DNA of 58,422 bases from Sporocytophaga sp. (GTDB lineage Bacteria > Bacteroidota > Bacteroidia > Cytophagales > Cytophagaceae): assembly GCF_017745095.1 (NCBI RefSeq), contig NZ_JAGHZZ010000029.1:1-58422 (forward strand), read 5' to 3'. The notes below the pieces were generated by a model that saw only the letters and a program-made list of their open reading frames with translations, made no database searches and was not told where the DNA came from. Below are positions 44,276-53,870 of this stretch, one piece after another; the first letter of the stretch is position 1; each line of letters starts with the position of its first letter. The position numbers and the translations under genes were made by a program.

Positions 44276-44857
44276 ATGAGAAAATTAAAACTACAGGTTC
44301 AAATATCTGTTGATGGATATATTGCTGACGAAAATGGCCATACAGATTGGCTTGTCTGGCCCTGGACTGAGGAGTGGACCTGGGATCTTGAGTTGAGACA
44401 ATACTTTTATGAATTGAAAAAATCTATCGATACTGTATTGCTTAGTCGTAAAATGGCCCAGGAAGGATTTATAAATCACTGGTCTCAAGTAGCCAACAAA
44501 CCATCCAATCCTCAATCTGCATTTGCAAAAAAAATAAGCGAAGCTAAAAAGGTTGTTTTTTCAAGAACTCTTAAGAAATCCGAATGGGATAATACAGTCC
44601 TAGCTGGAGAAGATTTTATTAAAGAAATCAATTCTCTGAAGGCACAGCAAGGAAAGGATATCATTGTTTATGGAGGAGCAACATTCGTCTCTTCATTGAT
44701 AGATGCAGATTTGATTGATGAGTTTTATTTGTTCGTAAATCCAACGAGTTTGGGTAATGGTTTAAGCATTTTTAAAGACAGACATAAGCTAAATTTAGTT
44801 GAAGCGAAAGGATTTGATTGCGGGGTAGCAGTGTTGAAATATATTAAGCACTTTTGA
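44276..44857 (+). CDS. DHFR-like / RibD C-terminal-domain protein
   Basis: The 193-residue protein is a second member of the RibD_C/DHFR-like family. It opens LKLQVQISVDGYIADENGHT, with SIDTVLLSRKMAQEGFINHW, AKKVVFSRTLKKSEWDNTVL, DIIVYGGATFVSSLIDADLI and FYLFVNPTSLGNGLSIFKD. It is clearly related to, but not a recent copy of, the gene at 43149. Identity is modest and the W-rich insert DWLVWPWTEEWTWD is unique to it. It is 69 bases downstream of the GyrI-like gene. Confidence 0.88.
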   Translation: MRKLKLQVQISVDGYIADENGHTDWLVWPWTEEWTWDLELRQYFYELKKSIDTVLLSRKMAQEGFINHWSQVANKPSNPQSAFAKKISEAKKVVFSRTLKKSEWDNTVLAGEDFIKEINSLKAQQGKDIIVYGGATFVSSLIDADLIDEFYLFVNPTSLGNGLSIFKDRHKLNLVEAKGFDCGVAVLKYIKHF

Positions 44858-45020
44858 TTAACTATCCGAATAATCAGTTGTTTTAGCTCTTGTTCATACC
44901 TCTTTTGTATATTAGTTTCTTCATGGTAGTTTAATTTTGAAGTTGATAAAATTCTTGATATTTTAAGAGTCAAATTGAATCTTTATTATCATTTACAACT
45001 TTCACTTAACCAAAACTCAA

Positions 45021-45419
45021 ATGAAATTAAAAGTTATTTTTACCTCATTATTATTTATAACAGTTCTTAGTGTAAATGCCCAGAGAGCAAGTCTGATAAA
45101 AGGAAACTGGAAGTACCAGGATGTAACAGAAAAGGAAAAACTGGATTCTACAAGCTTAAAAATGTTGGAAATGTTTTTCAGCGAAGTAACTTTTGATATT
45201 AAAGAAAACGGTCAGTATAAGGCCCAGTTTATGGGTAAATCTGAAGAGGGCGCATGGAAACTTAACAAGGATGAATCTAAAATCACCTTCACCTCCAGCA
45301 AAGGACCTGTCAATGAAATGACAATTGTTGAAGTAAGTCAGAATAAATTGGTACTGAATTTTGGTAAGCCTAATTCTCTTATCCTGAAAAAGGCAGAACC
45401 TGCAAAAGAGAGTAAGTAA
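45021..45419 (+). CDS. Small secreted lipocalin-like protein
   Basis: The 132-residue product has a signal peptide (MKLKVIFTSLLFITVLSVNAQ). The mature part begins LIKGNWKYQDVTEKEKLDST, and its KGNWK start and repeated beta strands (VTFDIKENGQYKAQFMGKS, GAWKLNKDESKITFTS, KLVLNFGKPNSLIL) are typical of small lipocalin-like Bacteroidetes proteins. The ligand is unknown. It is convergent with the M43 protease gene and they share a bidirectional terminator. A TAATTTTG -7-like box lies at 44932-44939. Confidence 0.8.
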   Translation: MKLKVIFTSLLFITVLSVNAQRASLIKGNWKYQDVTEKEKLDSTSLKMLEMFFSEVTFDIKENGQYKAQFMGKSEEGAWKLNKDESKITFTSSKGPVNEMTIVEVSQNKLVLNFGKPNSLILKKAEPAKESK

Positions 45420-45442
45420 AAGAAGATATAAGAAATAAACAG

Positions 45443-45480
45443 AATAGCTCATTAGATTAATTTCTAATGAGCTATTTCTT
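45443..45480. terminator. Bidirectional terminator
   Basis: A perfect 14-bp stem (AATAGCTCATTAGA with TCTAATGAGCTATT, 6-base loop) lies between two convergent genes, with T-rich flanks on the plus side and A-rich on the minus side. Confidence 0.9.
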
Positions 45481-45484
45481 TTAT

Positions 45485-48400
45485 CTATCTTTTTATCTTT
45501 TGTAATTTTCTTACTGTTGTTGAATTGTCGTCTATTACTGATAATATATAAACACCATCATTAAGATCAGCTCCAGTTGATAGCGTTAATATATTTCCGT
45601 TAACTTTTTCATCTTTAATCAACTTCCCATCAATGGAATGAATCTGAATAATACGCTCTTTTTCCTGAGTAGTATTAAATTGAATATTAAATGAGTTGTC
45701 ACTAGGGTTAGGGTATACATTAACTATAGCTTCAGCATGTGAAGGAGTAATATGAATGATTTTACTGAATGTGTATTTATTGTCAGAGGTTTTAATTACT
45801 AGCTGATAGTATTGGTAACCTTCTTCAGAATCGTAAAATTTCTCTTCAACATAAGAGTTTTTGTTATAGAACTTAAAGCTCTCATTAATAGGTTTAAAGC
45901 TAACACCATCTTTAGATTTCTGTATATATATAACGGAGTTTGAAATAATGTCGTTTACCTTATAATTGAGCTTTATCTGATTATTGGAAAGGGTGCCGTT
46001 AAAGTAAAGTATGTTAAGTGGTAAAGGACAATTGTTGGTTAAATTCACCGTATCTGAGTGTGTGCCGCAGGTATCCGTTACAGTTACCCAATATTTTCCT
46101 TCCTGATATGCTGTGAATTTATCTGAAGTATAGCCAGGTGTTTGCCATTGGTAGGTTTTGAAGCCTGCTCCTGCATTAAGTTCAAAAACCTCTCCCTTGC
46201 AAACTCCTATATCCGGCCCCAGTTCAAGGGTAGGTGTGTTCATTTCAGTTATATTAATGGTATCACTTATTTCGCAATTATCAGGAGTTATTACATTTAC
46301 CCAGTATTTTCCTGGAAGTGTTGTTGAAATAGTACGATTGGTACTTCCTGTACTCCATTTGTAGGAACTATATCCGGTGCCGGCATCCAGCTTCACACTA
46401 TTTCCATTACATAATAACTGATCATCAATGATATTGAGATTTGAAAATGGAGGAAGGTTCTTAATTGTTATGCAATCTTTTGAAACACATCCCTGACTAT
46501 TGGTTACCGTGACACAGTAAGTTCCTGACTTTGTCACGGATAGAGTCGGAGTAGTAGATCCGTCAGACCAATAATAAGTGTCGAAGCCATTGCCAGCATC
46601 AAGTAAGAAAGCTATAGTACCACAAACTGCAGTATCCGCACCAAGATTTATTTTAGGAGCACTGTTTTTTTCTATCTCAATATTCAGCATATAGCTAATT
46701 ATGCCGCATTCACCAGGAGTTTCTGCAGTTAGTGATTGCATGCCTTCTATGGAGCCAACATCTATCGTGATTTTTGTTTTATCTATCTTCACTATGGATC
46801 CTGTTCCCTTGTATGTCCAGGTAACATCACCAATACAACTAGCAGAAGTTGCCTCATAAGTGACAATCGAGTTCTGACAAACAGATGATGGTCCTGCAAT
46901 TGAAATGTCGTTTCCGAATAGACCCGGAATAAAGTTTGGAAGACCAAGGTTTCCGTAAGTTCCTGATTTATGAAAGACAGCATCGTCAGTTGCATTGCTC
47001 AGCATCCCGAGAGCATTTGGATTATTAATAGCTCCGAGCCCATAATATGTTACATAATATATTTTACTATCTGGTCCCATTTGTACGCTTGGTTTGGTAG
47101 TAGATGTAGTGGATATATCTAATCTGCTAGCCGCAATTTGTCCAGGAGTTCCTGCATATAAATTATATTGATAGAGACCTCTTCCATCATATTCTGTGAC
47201 ATATAAAATTCTGTTATCAGGTGAAAACTCAGAACTGTAAGCATCAGACAGGGAATTAGAAGTTTCAAGTGTTACTGGGCTGCTAACGGTTCCGGTTTCA
47301 TTGTCAAAATCAAAAAGCTCTACAGTTGGAAGAGAAGAGCTTCCACCAAGAGTGGAGCATAGTTTCCTGCTATCATGAGATACTCTTAAATATCCATATC
47401 TATTACCTCCGGAAGTCATAGATCCTGTATTGGTAATCACAGGAATTGGATTTATGCCGGAACTTGTGAGCAGATAAGCGACAAATTTGTTATTGTTCTT
47501 TTCGTGTGAAATGATCCAGATGTCTTTACAGTTTTTATGATATACAGCAGTTACTCTTTCTGCAATGTTGTTCTGTAATGTAATGTTTTTCTGACCTGCT
47601 ACAATGCTTCCTTTGCCACCATTCAATGACATGTCGACAACGGAATAGCTGAGATCAGAATTAAATTCTTGCCAATCATGAACTGTAAATATACAGTATC
47701 TATCAGCATTGCCCGGAAAGGGTGTAATAATAGATGATTGTGACGAAAGCCCCGAACCATTTAAGCCTGTGCCATTTGGCATAAGTGTATGATCAGCAGT
47801 CCAAACACTTTGTCCGTTCGTATAAAAAAGGAGTTTACCATTATCATCTGAAATACTTGCTACTCCTTCAGATTGATTCATGGAAGTCTTGCTTACAGCG
47901 ACAGGAATACCACTGGCAAAATCTACACTTGCCCAAGAGCCGTAACACCAAACATCTCCGGCATGGTTAACCTTACAATTGCCAACCTGAATCTTGGTTA
48001 CATCAGAAGTGTCGCAGCATAAGCCACTACATGCAATCAACTGGACAAAATGCGCTCCGTTCACATTAAAGTTATAAGTCAGATCATTGGTTGTTCCCGC
48101 ATCTATTCCATCTATGAACCATTTGTAGCTTGAAGCTCCTGTACTCAAATTGGTAAATGTTAGAGAAGTATTTGTGGGTATATTGGTAGAGGGACTTGTA
48201 AACTTTGATTCAACAGGACATTTTACAACTATATCCCAGTATGTTTCTGCAGTGCAATTAGGATCACTATTGGATGCTTTGCAAATTACTTTATAGATAC
48301 CAGGTGTGGAATATATTTTTGAAGGACTCACAGTATTCAAAGCTGTAGCTCCATCACCAAAGTCCCAATCATATGTTACGTTAATTTGCGGTACATTAGT

Positions 48401-49546
48401 AAAGGTTAAAGATTGCCCAGCGAGCACTTCTAGTTTTGTTGCGGGTAAAGGTGAAATAGAAAAAGCAATAGAAGAGGTGCATGGGTTTTTGCACCCTTTA
48501 GATTGGAGTAAGCTTTTACGAATGATGGAGATGGCAGGAATCATTCTGTCTTTTTGCCCTTGAGTAAATATATTGACACAGGCCAGATCATTGTAGTCCA
48601 TATAGTTTGTAGTCATATCCATCTGATCTCCCATACCACCTAAGGCAACTGATCTAAATGGATTTTGCGGGGTGGTGTCATCTTCATCCCCGGTACAAGT
48701 GTTTGCCGTGGAACCACAAGTGACATAGTTTGTAGATGCGTCAGGAGGCGTATCGCAGACATGATCTCCATCCATTAGACAGTTGTTGTTAGTGCATCCT
48801 CCTTCAAAAGTATGATAACATCCCAGGTAATGTCCGGCCTCATGAATCAGTACTTTGGAGTAATCAGTAGATGTCCCAGTCCATTGAGCTTCAACAACGA
48901 TCCCGTCTTCATTACCACCATGAGATGAAGGAAAGTACGCATAACCTGCCACACCCGGTCCTGAGGATAGTGAATTGATTTCATTGATAATCCATACATT
49001 CAGATAATCTTGAGGAGGCCATCTGATAAGGTCTTTCAGGTCCATATCCTGATTCTCCATGTTGATATTTGTGAGCGGGGAAATCGTTCTTGTAATACCG
49101 GAAGTTAAATTTCCATCAGGATCCTGGACTGCAAGACAAAATTGAATATTGGTATTTATTCCGGCGGTTTGTGCGTAAACGCCTGTGTTTGAAAATGCTT
49201 CATTTAAATCTTTAAGGCATTTAATCACTCTGCTGTCTGATATATTTTCCGGACCTCCGTTATGAACTATGTGGAAAACAACAGGAATAACATAAGTTTG
49301 ACCAGCTCTCTTATGCTTTTTAAAGGTATCCAGATATAAAAGATTATTAATAGAATCTTCTTTCTTTTGATAAGATACCCCTTTAAGCCGTTTTAACAAG
49401 TCCGTTGCACAAGCAGGAGGTTTGCTATCGGATGGATCTGAACTTTGACCTAAAGTAATCCCAAGTGGAAAAACAATTAAAAAGAGGTAAAGGATACCCT
49501 TTAAAAATATCTGATGAGTAATTTGTCTGAAAAATGAGTTGTTCAT
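45485..49546 (-). CDS. T9SS-exported M43-family metalloprotease with PKD and Ig-like modules
   Basis: From the ATG at 49546 the protein has 1353 residues; an earlier in-frame start at 49585 would add 13 residues before the signal. The peptidase domain resembles pappalysin-type M43 enzymes: HEAGHYLGCYH with His235, Glu236 and His239, plus TTNYMDYNDLACVNIFTQGQ for the Met-turn. Two PKD-like domains follow (YDWDFGDG and the next at SYKWFIDG). A large propeller-like region of about 330 residues follows (VWCYGSWASVDFASGIPVAV onward). Three tandem Ig-like modules each start near a VC or LC pair and contain LDAG/LNAGxGFxTYxW. The C-terminal T9SS sorting domain has VYPNPSDNSFNIQF and ends LQKIKR. It probably degrades or processes extracellular protein. 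Confidence 0.88.
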   Translation of the reverse strand: MNNSFFRQITHQIFLKGILYLFLIVFPLGITLGQSSDPSDSKPPACATDLLKRLKGVSYQKKEDSINNLLYLDTFKKHKRAGQTYVIPVVFHIVHNGGPENISDSRVIKCLKDLNEAFSNTGVYAQTAGINTNIQFCLAVQDPDGNLTSGITRTISPLTNINMENQDMDLKDLIRWPPQDYLNVWIINEINSLSSGPGVAGYAYFPSSHGGNEDGIVVEAQWTGTSTDYSKVLIHEAGHYLGCYHTFEGGCTNNNCLMDGDHVCDTPPDASTNYVTCGSTANTCTGDEDDTTPQNPFRSVALGGMGDQMDMTTNYMDYNDLACVNIFTQGQKDRMIPAISIIRKSLLQSKGCKNPCTSSIAFSISPLPATKLEVLAGQSLTFTNVPQINVTYDWDFGDGATALNTVSPSKIYSTPGIYKVICKASNSDPNCTAETYWDIVVKCPVESKFTSPSTNIPTNTSLTFTNLSTGASSYKWFIDGIDAGTTNDLTYNFNVNGAHFVQLIACSGLCCDTSDVTKIQVGNCKVNHAGDVWCYGSWASVDFASGIPVAVSKTSMNQSEGVASISDDNGKLLFYTNGQSVWTADHTLMPNGTGLNGSGLSSQSSIITPFPGNADRYCIFTVHDWQEFNSDLSYSVVDMSLNGGKGSIVAGQKNITLQNNIAERVTAVYHKNCKDIWIISHEKNNNKFVAYLLTSSGINPIPVITNTGSMTSGGNRYGYLRVSHDSRKLCSTLGGSSSLPTVELFDFDNETGTVSSPVTLETSNSLSDAYSSEFSPDNRILYVTEYDGRGLYQYNLYAGTPGQIAASRLDISTTSTTKPSVQMGPDSKIYYVTYYGLGAINNPNALGMLSNATDDAVFHKSGTYGNLGLPNFIPGLFGNDISIAGPSSVCQNSIVTYEATSASCIGDVTWTYKGTGSIVKIDKTKITIDVGSIEGMQSLTAETPGECGIISYMLNIEIEKNSAPKINLGADTAVCGTIAFLLDAGNGFDTYYWSDGSTTPTLSVTKSGTYCVTVTNSQGCVSKDCITIKNLPPFSNLNIIDDQLLCNGNSVKLDAGTGYSSYKWSTGSTNRTISTTLPGKYWVNVITPDNCEISDTINITEMNTPTLELGPDIGVCKGEVFELNAGAGFKTYQWQTPGYTSDKFTAYQEGKYWVTVTDTCGTHSDTVNLTNNCPLPLNILYFNGTLSNNQIKLNYKVNDIISNSVIYIQKSKDGVSFKPINESFKFYNKNSYVEEKFYDSEEGYQYYQLVIKTSDNKYTFSKIIHITPSHAEAIVNVYPNPSDNSFNIQFNTTQEKERIIQIHSIDGKLIKDEKVNGNILTLSTGADLNDGVYILSVIDDNSTTVRKLQKIKR

Positions 49547-49705
49547 AAATTCTGAATATAATGTCCCATTGATTAGGGCGCACAATATTCAGAATGTTAC
49601 ATAAAAAAACAGGGATTTATGGGGTTAATTGATAATCAGGAATTTATTCTTTCTGAAGTCCAATTTTTCCAGCTTTAATTCCTATATCAGTACATAGAAT
49701 ACTCA

Positions 49706-51511
49706 TTAATATTTAATCACTTTTACCATTCTTCCATTTGCATATCTAACCAGGTATATGCCGGGGAGATAGTGATCCCCAAAACTTATATGCTCTGCTG
49801 GTTGAATCTGCTCAATTTGCTGACCTTGGGAATTATAAATTTCAACCAAAGAATTATTTAAATGGTCTATGTTAAAATCATTGCTGGATGGATTTGGATA
49901 TATAGCAATATCGGCATCATTATCAGAATTATCCTTTAGCCCTGTAACAGTATTGATCTCGAATGAAATGGGAGAAGAAGTTCCTTTACATCCAGCGGTA
50001 GTAGTTGCTACAGCAGTAATGTTCTGATAAGAACCATTCGGTACCTGATTCCATATAAAGGAGTTAGTTTGCGTATTACCGATGAGTTTGTTTCCGTTAT
50101 AAAATTCTATTGATGATATATCCGGACTAGTTGATTGGGTAATAAGTGTTACAGTTGTAAATCCCCCGGAAGATTGGACAATGGAATTATTTGCAGGACT
50201 GGTGATGGTTATTTGAGGTGTAGCATTTATGGTAATAATTGATGTTCCTGAAGTAGTGGCGGCATTTAAATTATCAATAGCTTGAGCTGAAATGGTGTGT
50301 TTACCTACGGATGGGCTTTCCCAAGTATAACTATATGGGGAGTTATAATCAGTATACAAGAGGGTGGTACCATCATAAAAGTTAACTCTGGAAATTAAAC
50401 CATCACTATCGGTAGCATTTGCATTAAGCTCTACATGTGTTCCCTGACACAAACTTGTATTGCTTCCTGGTGAAGCAAAAGTTATTGAAGGTGCCTTGTT
50501 TTCGCAGTTATACTTAAATCCGGACATAGCATCGGTTGCCTGATATGGGGCACTTCCAGACCCACTGTTCCAAGCGACTTTGTCATAGCCTTGCCAGTTA
50601 TATGCTTCAGGCTCCCACCAGAAAATTCCCAGACCTTTTTTATTGGATAAAGATTGTAGATTTTTAATGACCTGTTCAACAAATTGCCTGCCTTCCTGAG
50701 GGGCAGAAACAGAAACTCCGATTTCAGAAACCATGATTTCCTTATTGTATCTGGAAATCATATCATTCATATTGGTTAAGGCTTGCTGCGCATAGGTTTG
50801 CCAATCCTGAGGCGTATCTGGGTACATTGACATACCTATGATGTCAAATTTAGCTCCATTACTGATTAATCCTCCGATATTCCACCGGAATAGTGCATTG
50901 TCAAATCCATTGGCAACATGTACAATAACTTTGGTATTAGGAAATACAGCTTTTACTGCTTCGTATCCTTTATTCACAAAGGACGCATAATTGGCCATGT
51001 TTGTTGATGCCTGTCCTTCTGGCCAAAGCATACCATTGTTAGTTTCGTTTCCAACCTGAACCCATTCCGGCGTAATGTTTTGAGCCTTCAAATCATTGAG
51101 TACGTCTGTCGTGTAGTTGTAAACAGCTTGTCCTAATTGGCTGACATTATAATTTGCCCATGCAGCTGGTTTTGTCTGCTTGCCAGGATCTGCCCAGGAA
51201 TCGCTATAGTGAAAATCAATCATCAATCTATAGCCTTTTGCCGCAGCTCTTTTGGCTACATTTATCACATCTTGCTTGCCATTCCATCCATTGGCTGGAT
51301 TGACCCATACTCTCAATCTTATCGAGTTAATACAATAGTCGTCTAGTATATCAAAAAGATCTCTTTGGATTCCATTACTGTCTCTCCAGGTTCGCCCGGA
51401 GTTTTCCATTTGTGAAAGCCAGCCGACATCAGCACCTCTTGCGATCTGCGATTGGGCATTATTGTCGAATAACAACAGAAAAGCGATGGTTATCAGGTAG
51501 ATCTTTTTCAT
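49706..51511 (-). CDS. T9SS-exported GH53 endo-beta-1,4-galactanase
   Basis: The 601-residue protein has a signal peptide at residues 1-22. The GH53 catalytic TIM barrel covers about 23-335: ARGADVGWLSQMENSGRTWRD at the start, RLRVWVNP, IDFHYSDSWADPGKQTKP, the acid/base Glu156 in VQVGNETNNGMLWP and the nucleophile Glu263 in IMVSEIGVS. Two Ig-like (Big_9-like) domains lie at about 340-425 and 430-520. The C-terminal T9SS sorting domain starts near IAIYPNPSSNDFNI and ends KVIKY. GH53 enzymes hydrolyse beta-1,4-galactan side chains of pectin (type I arabinogalactan), so plant cell-wall use is probable. It lies 120 bases upstream of the M43 protease gene on the same strand; whether they share a transcript is open. 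Confidence 0.95.
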   Translation of the reverse strand: MKKIYLITIAFLLLFDNNAQSQIARGADVGWLSQMENSGRTWRDSNGIQRDLFDILDDYCINSIRLRVWVNPANGWNGKQDVINVAKRAAAKGYRLMIDFHYSDSWADPGKQTKPAAWANYNVSQLGQAVYNYTTDVLNDLKAQNITPEWVQVGNETNNGMLWPEGQASTNMANYASFVNKGYEAVKAVFPNTKVIVHVANGFDNALFRWNIGGLISNGAKFDIIGMSMYPDTPQDWQTYAQQALTNMNDMISRYNKEIMVSEIGVSVSAPQEGRQFVEQVIKNLQSLSNKKGLGIFWWEPEAYNWQGYDKVAWNSGSGSAPYQATDAMSGFKYNCENKAPSITFASPGSNTSLCQGTHVELNANATDSDGLISRVNFYDGTTLLYTDYNSPYSYTWESPSVGKHTISAQAIDNLNAATTSGTSIITINATPQITITSPANNSIVQSSGGFTTVTLITQSTSPDISSIEFYNGNKLIGNTQTNSFIWNQVPNGSYQNITAVATTTAGCKGTSSPISFEINTVTGLKDNSDNDADIAIYPNPSSNDFNIDHLNNSLVEIYNSQGQQIEQIQPAEHISFGDHYLPGIYLVRYANGRMVKVIKY

Positions 51512-51860
51512 AATGCCTTAAATATATAAGATTTAATTTATGTTTTTTTATATTTTTTAAAGAAATATAAAAGGTGTGATAACTCAAATTCTAAAAACTT
51601 AATATCAGAATTGAGTAAGGAATTAACATCTTGATGGACGAAATAGGAAAGATCATTTCAAATTATAAATTATTCTGAGCTTAGTTGGAAGCTAAAAAAT
51701 GAACAAGGAGTATGGTCAAATTTGTATAAAAGACTATCTATTACTATAGATTTTTCCATTCCTTGTGTAACAGAAGAGTCGTCTGACAAGAGATTTCAGA
51801 TTGTTGGTTGTTAAATACTTTCCAAAGCATCTAATTTGTTTAGTACAAAATTGAATCTTC
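51512..51860. other. 349-base gap without a gene
   Basis: AT-rich DNA separating the galactanase gene from the glycosyltransferase gene on the same strand. I see no coding frame, repeat match or clear terminator; it should hold the promoter of the galactanase gene near its low-coordinate end. Confidence 0.5.
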
Positions 51861-53852
51861 TTATTCTAATAGTTCTTTAAAGGTTTCCATTGAGCCAGCA
51901 TAGAATGCCATTAATTCTAAAGTTCCCTGAGCCGGTTTTTGGGGATTCAGATAAAAATAAAAACTTCTGATTCTTGAAAACAGGTAAGTTGTGGCGGGGT
52001 CATCAATAAAAGAGAAATCAAAGTGAATCCATTGGAAATCCTCCTGCAGAGGCTGCGTTATTGCGTCGATATGAAGGATGGTATCCTTTTCGTCTTCTTC
52101 TTTTCCTATGAAGTCTAAACGTAACTGGTGTGAAGGGTTTCCTTTTGCCAATACCATTATATGACGGTTTTCTTTTTCTGACAAGTCTACGAACAGATCT
52201 GATGTTTTTGGATGTGGACATTCCTGTGCTGATAAACAGAAGTATTCAAGATCGGATTTATCATAGTTTATAATAGCCGATTCTGTCTCTTCATTATATA
52301 GTATCTCATGTGTTTCCGGATGAAATTTGGAATCCAATGCATGAATATTATTCCGATCAAACTGGATGAAGAAATAGTTCCGTTTGTCCGGTGTAATGAA
52401 GATGTCTTTATCAGGCTGATAGGCTTTATTGTATTTAACCGCCTTGCCATTCAGCCATCCCATCAAGTCAAAGGAACAAAGTGATTGTGGAAAGAATATC
52501 TCACTGTCAGGATTCCAGTAATCGATTAAATGTATTGTGGAATTATCTTTTACTTTTTTTTCCTTATCGTGACAATTCACAAAACAGACTTTATTAGCCC
52601 TGTTTATATTTTCAAATGCCTCAATAGTGGTTAAATTGTTCTCTTCTCGTGATACATCCATTTTGAAAAACAGATTCCCTAAGGTTATCTTAGATTTCCT
52701 TTCATCCCAATGTTTTAGAGCTTCGGCCGGTGATTTATAATCAATGAAATGAAGTTCAATATCGCCCAGAATTCCTAAGGGATAATCATTGTCCAGGCAA
52801 TGCCTGAAAGATCTTTGATGTTTAGATTCTGAATGATTGATAAAGTTTATAGGCTTATCAATATATTGCTCAAAATCCTTTACAAGTTTTATGAAGTCGG
52901 AATTGAAAATCTGTATTCCGATAAATGGAGACTGGTAAGGGATAGCGAATGCATCATAAACCTCTTTACCCCAGTTATCATCACTTACTATTGTAAAGTT
53001 TTTATTGTTTACCTTATTAAGGTTCAATTGTCTTTTGTTCGCACTTTTACTCCATGAAAGATTTTTTTGATACAGTTCATATATTCTTTTGATATGTTTA
53101 TTGCAAGCATATCGTTGACGGAGTTCTTCTATAATCAAATATGTTAAAGAGTTTTGCTTTAACAGATCAAATTTATTATCCGATGTTTCACTTTTAATTC
53201 GGTAGACACTTGCAAAGAAAGGGTGAACAAACCCCTTTCCTTTAAGTAGCAATAACCAAAATAATTGTGTATCCCAATAGTATTTAAATGTTTCCAACTT
53301 AGGAATATCTTTCAGAGCTTCGGTCCTGATTGCCATCGTCGATAATTGAGTTAACCAATAATCGAAATAGCGCTCCTGACCGAATTCAAAACCGTTAGGC
53401 TTATTCTTAAAAACTACAGGATGAAAATCATCTTGAATTTCATTCAAAGTCTCATTAAGTCTGTTAAACCTGTGACAAGAAAAAATGTATTCAGGATGCT
53501 CATCAAGAAAAGAAATCTGCTTTTTTATTTTTTCTGTATCCGTCCAGTAATCATTGGGGTCAAGTAGCAATGTATACTGACCTCTGCACTTTTGAAATGC
53601 CTGTAATATGTTTTCAGAAGGTCCGAGTTTATTATCCTGGCACAGAGGGATTACATTCTCCGGATATCTAAGTTGAAATAATTCTATGATCTCCCTGGTC
53701 CTGTCTCTGCTGCAGTCATCGGTTATAATGACTTCAAAATTATATTCATGCTCCTGAGCAAAGACACTTTTTAATGCCTTTATTAAATGAAGCTCATGAT
53801 TATGTGTAGAGACTACTACACTGAACTTTAAAGGTCTTATTGGCAATGGCAT
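51861..53852 (-). CDS. GT2 glycosyltransferase fused to a DUF1919-like domain
   Basis: The 663-residue protein has an N-terminal family 2 glycosyltransferase domain (about 8-260): FSVVVSTHNHELHLIKALKS, the metal/nucleotide region ITDDCSRDRT and LLLDPNDYW. Residues about 275-400 resemble DUF1919 of polysaccharide biosynthesis proteins: NNKNFTIVSDDNWGKEVYD, AIPYQSPFIGIQIFNSDFIK and GILGDIELHFIDYKSPAEAL. A beta-rich C-terminal domain of about 220 residues follows, with no recognised family (IHFDFSFIDDPATTYLFSRI, ending METFKELLE). No membrane segment is present. It starts 18 bases after the aminotransferase gene. The partial gene at the right edge encodes a paralogue with the same three-part architecture. 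Confidence 0.88.
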   Translation of the reverse strand: MPLPIRPLKFSVVVSTHNHELHLIKALKSVFAQEHEYNFEVIITDDCSRDRTREIIELFQLRYPENVIPLCQDNKLGPSENILQAFQKCRGQYTLLLDPNDYWTDTEKIKKQISFLDEHPEYIFSCHRFNRLNETLNEIQDDFHPVVFKNKPNGFEFGQERYFDYWLTQLSTMAIRTEALKDIPKLETFKYYWDTQLFWLLLLKGKGFVHPFFASVYRIKSETSDNKFDLLKQNSLTYLIIEELRQRYACNKHIKRIYELYQKNLSWSKSANKRQLNLNKVNNKNFTIVSDDNWGKEVYDAFAIPYQSPFIGIQIFNSDFIKLVKDFEQYIDKPINFINHSESKHQRSFRHCLDNDYPLGILGDIELHFIDYKSPAEALKHWDERKSKITLGNLFFKMDVSREENNLTTIEAFENINRANKVCFVNCHDKEKKVKDNSTIHLIDYWNPDSEIFFPQSLCSFDLMGWLNGKAVKYNKAYQPDKDIFITPDKRNYFFIQFDRNNIHALDSKFHPETHEILYNEETESAIINYDKSDLEYFCLSAQECPHPKTSDLFVDLSEKENRHIMVLAKGNPSHQLRLDFIGKEEDEKDTILHIDAITQPLQEDFQWIHFDFSFIDDPATTYLFSRIRSFYFYLNPQKPAQGTLELMAFYAGSMETFKELLE

Positions 53853-53870
53853 TTATTATTGAATCTTCTG

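Noticed and set aside
46142-48563. Several 60-85 codon plus-strand frames inside the M43 protease gene
   Set aside because: Antisense shadows without leaders or recognisable features.
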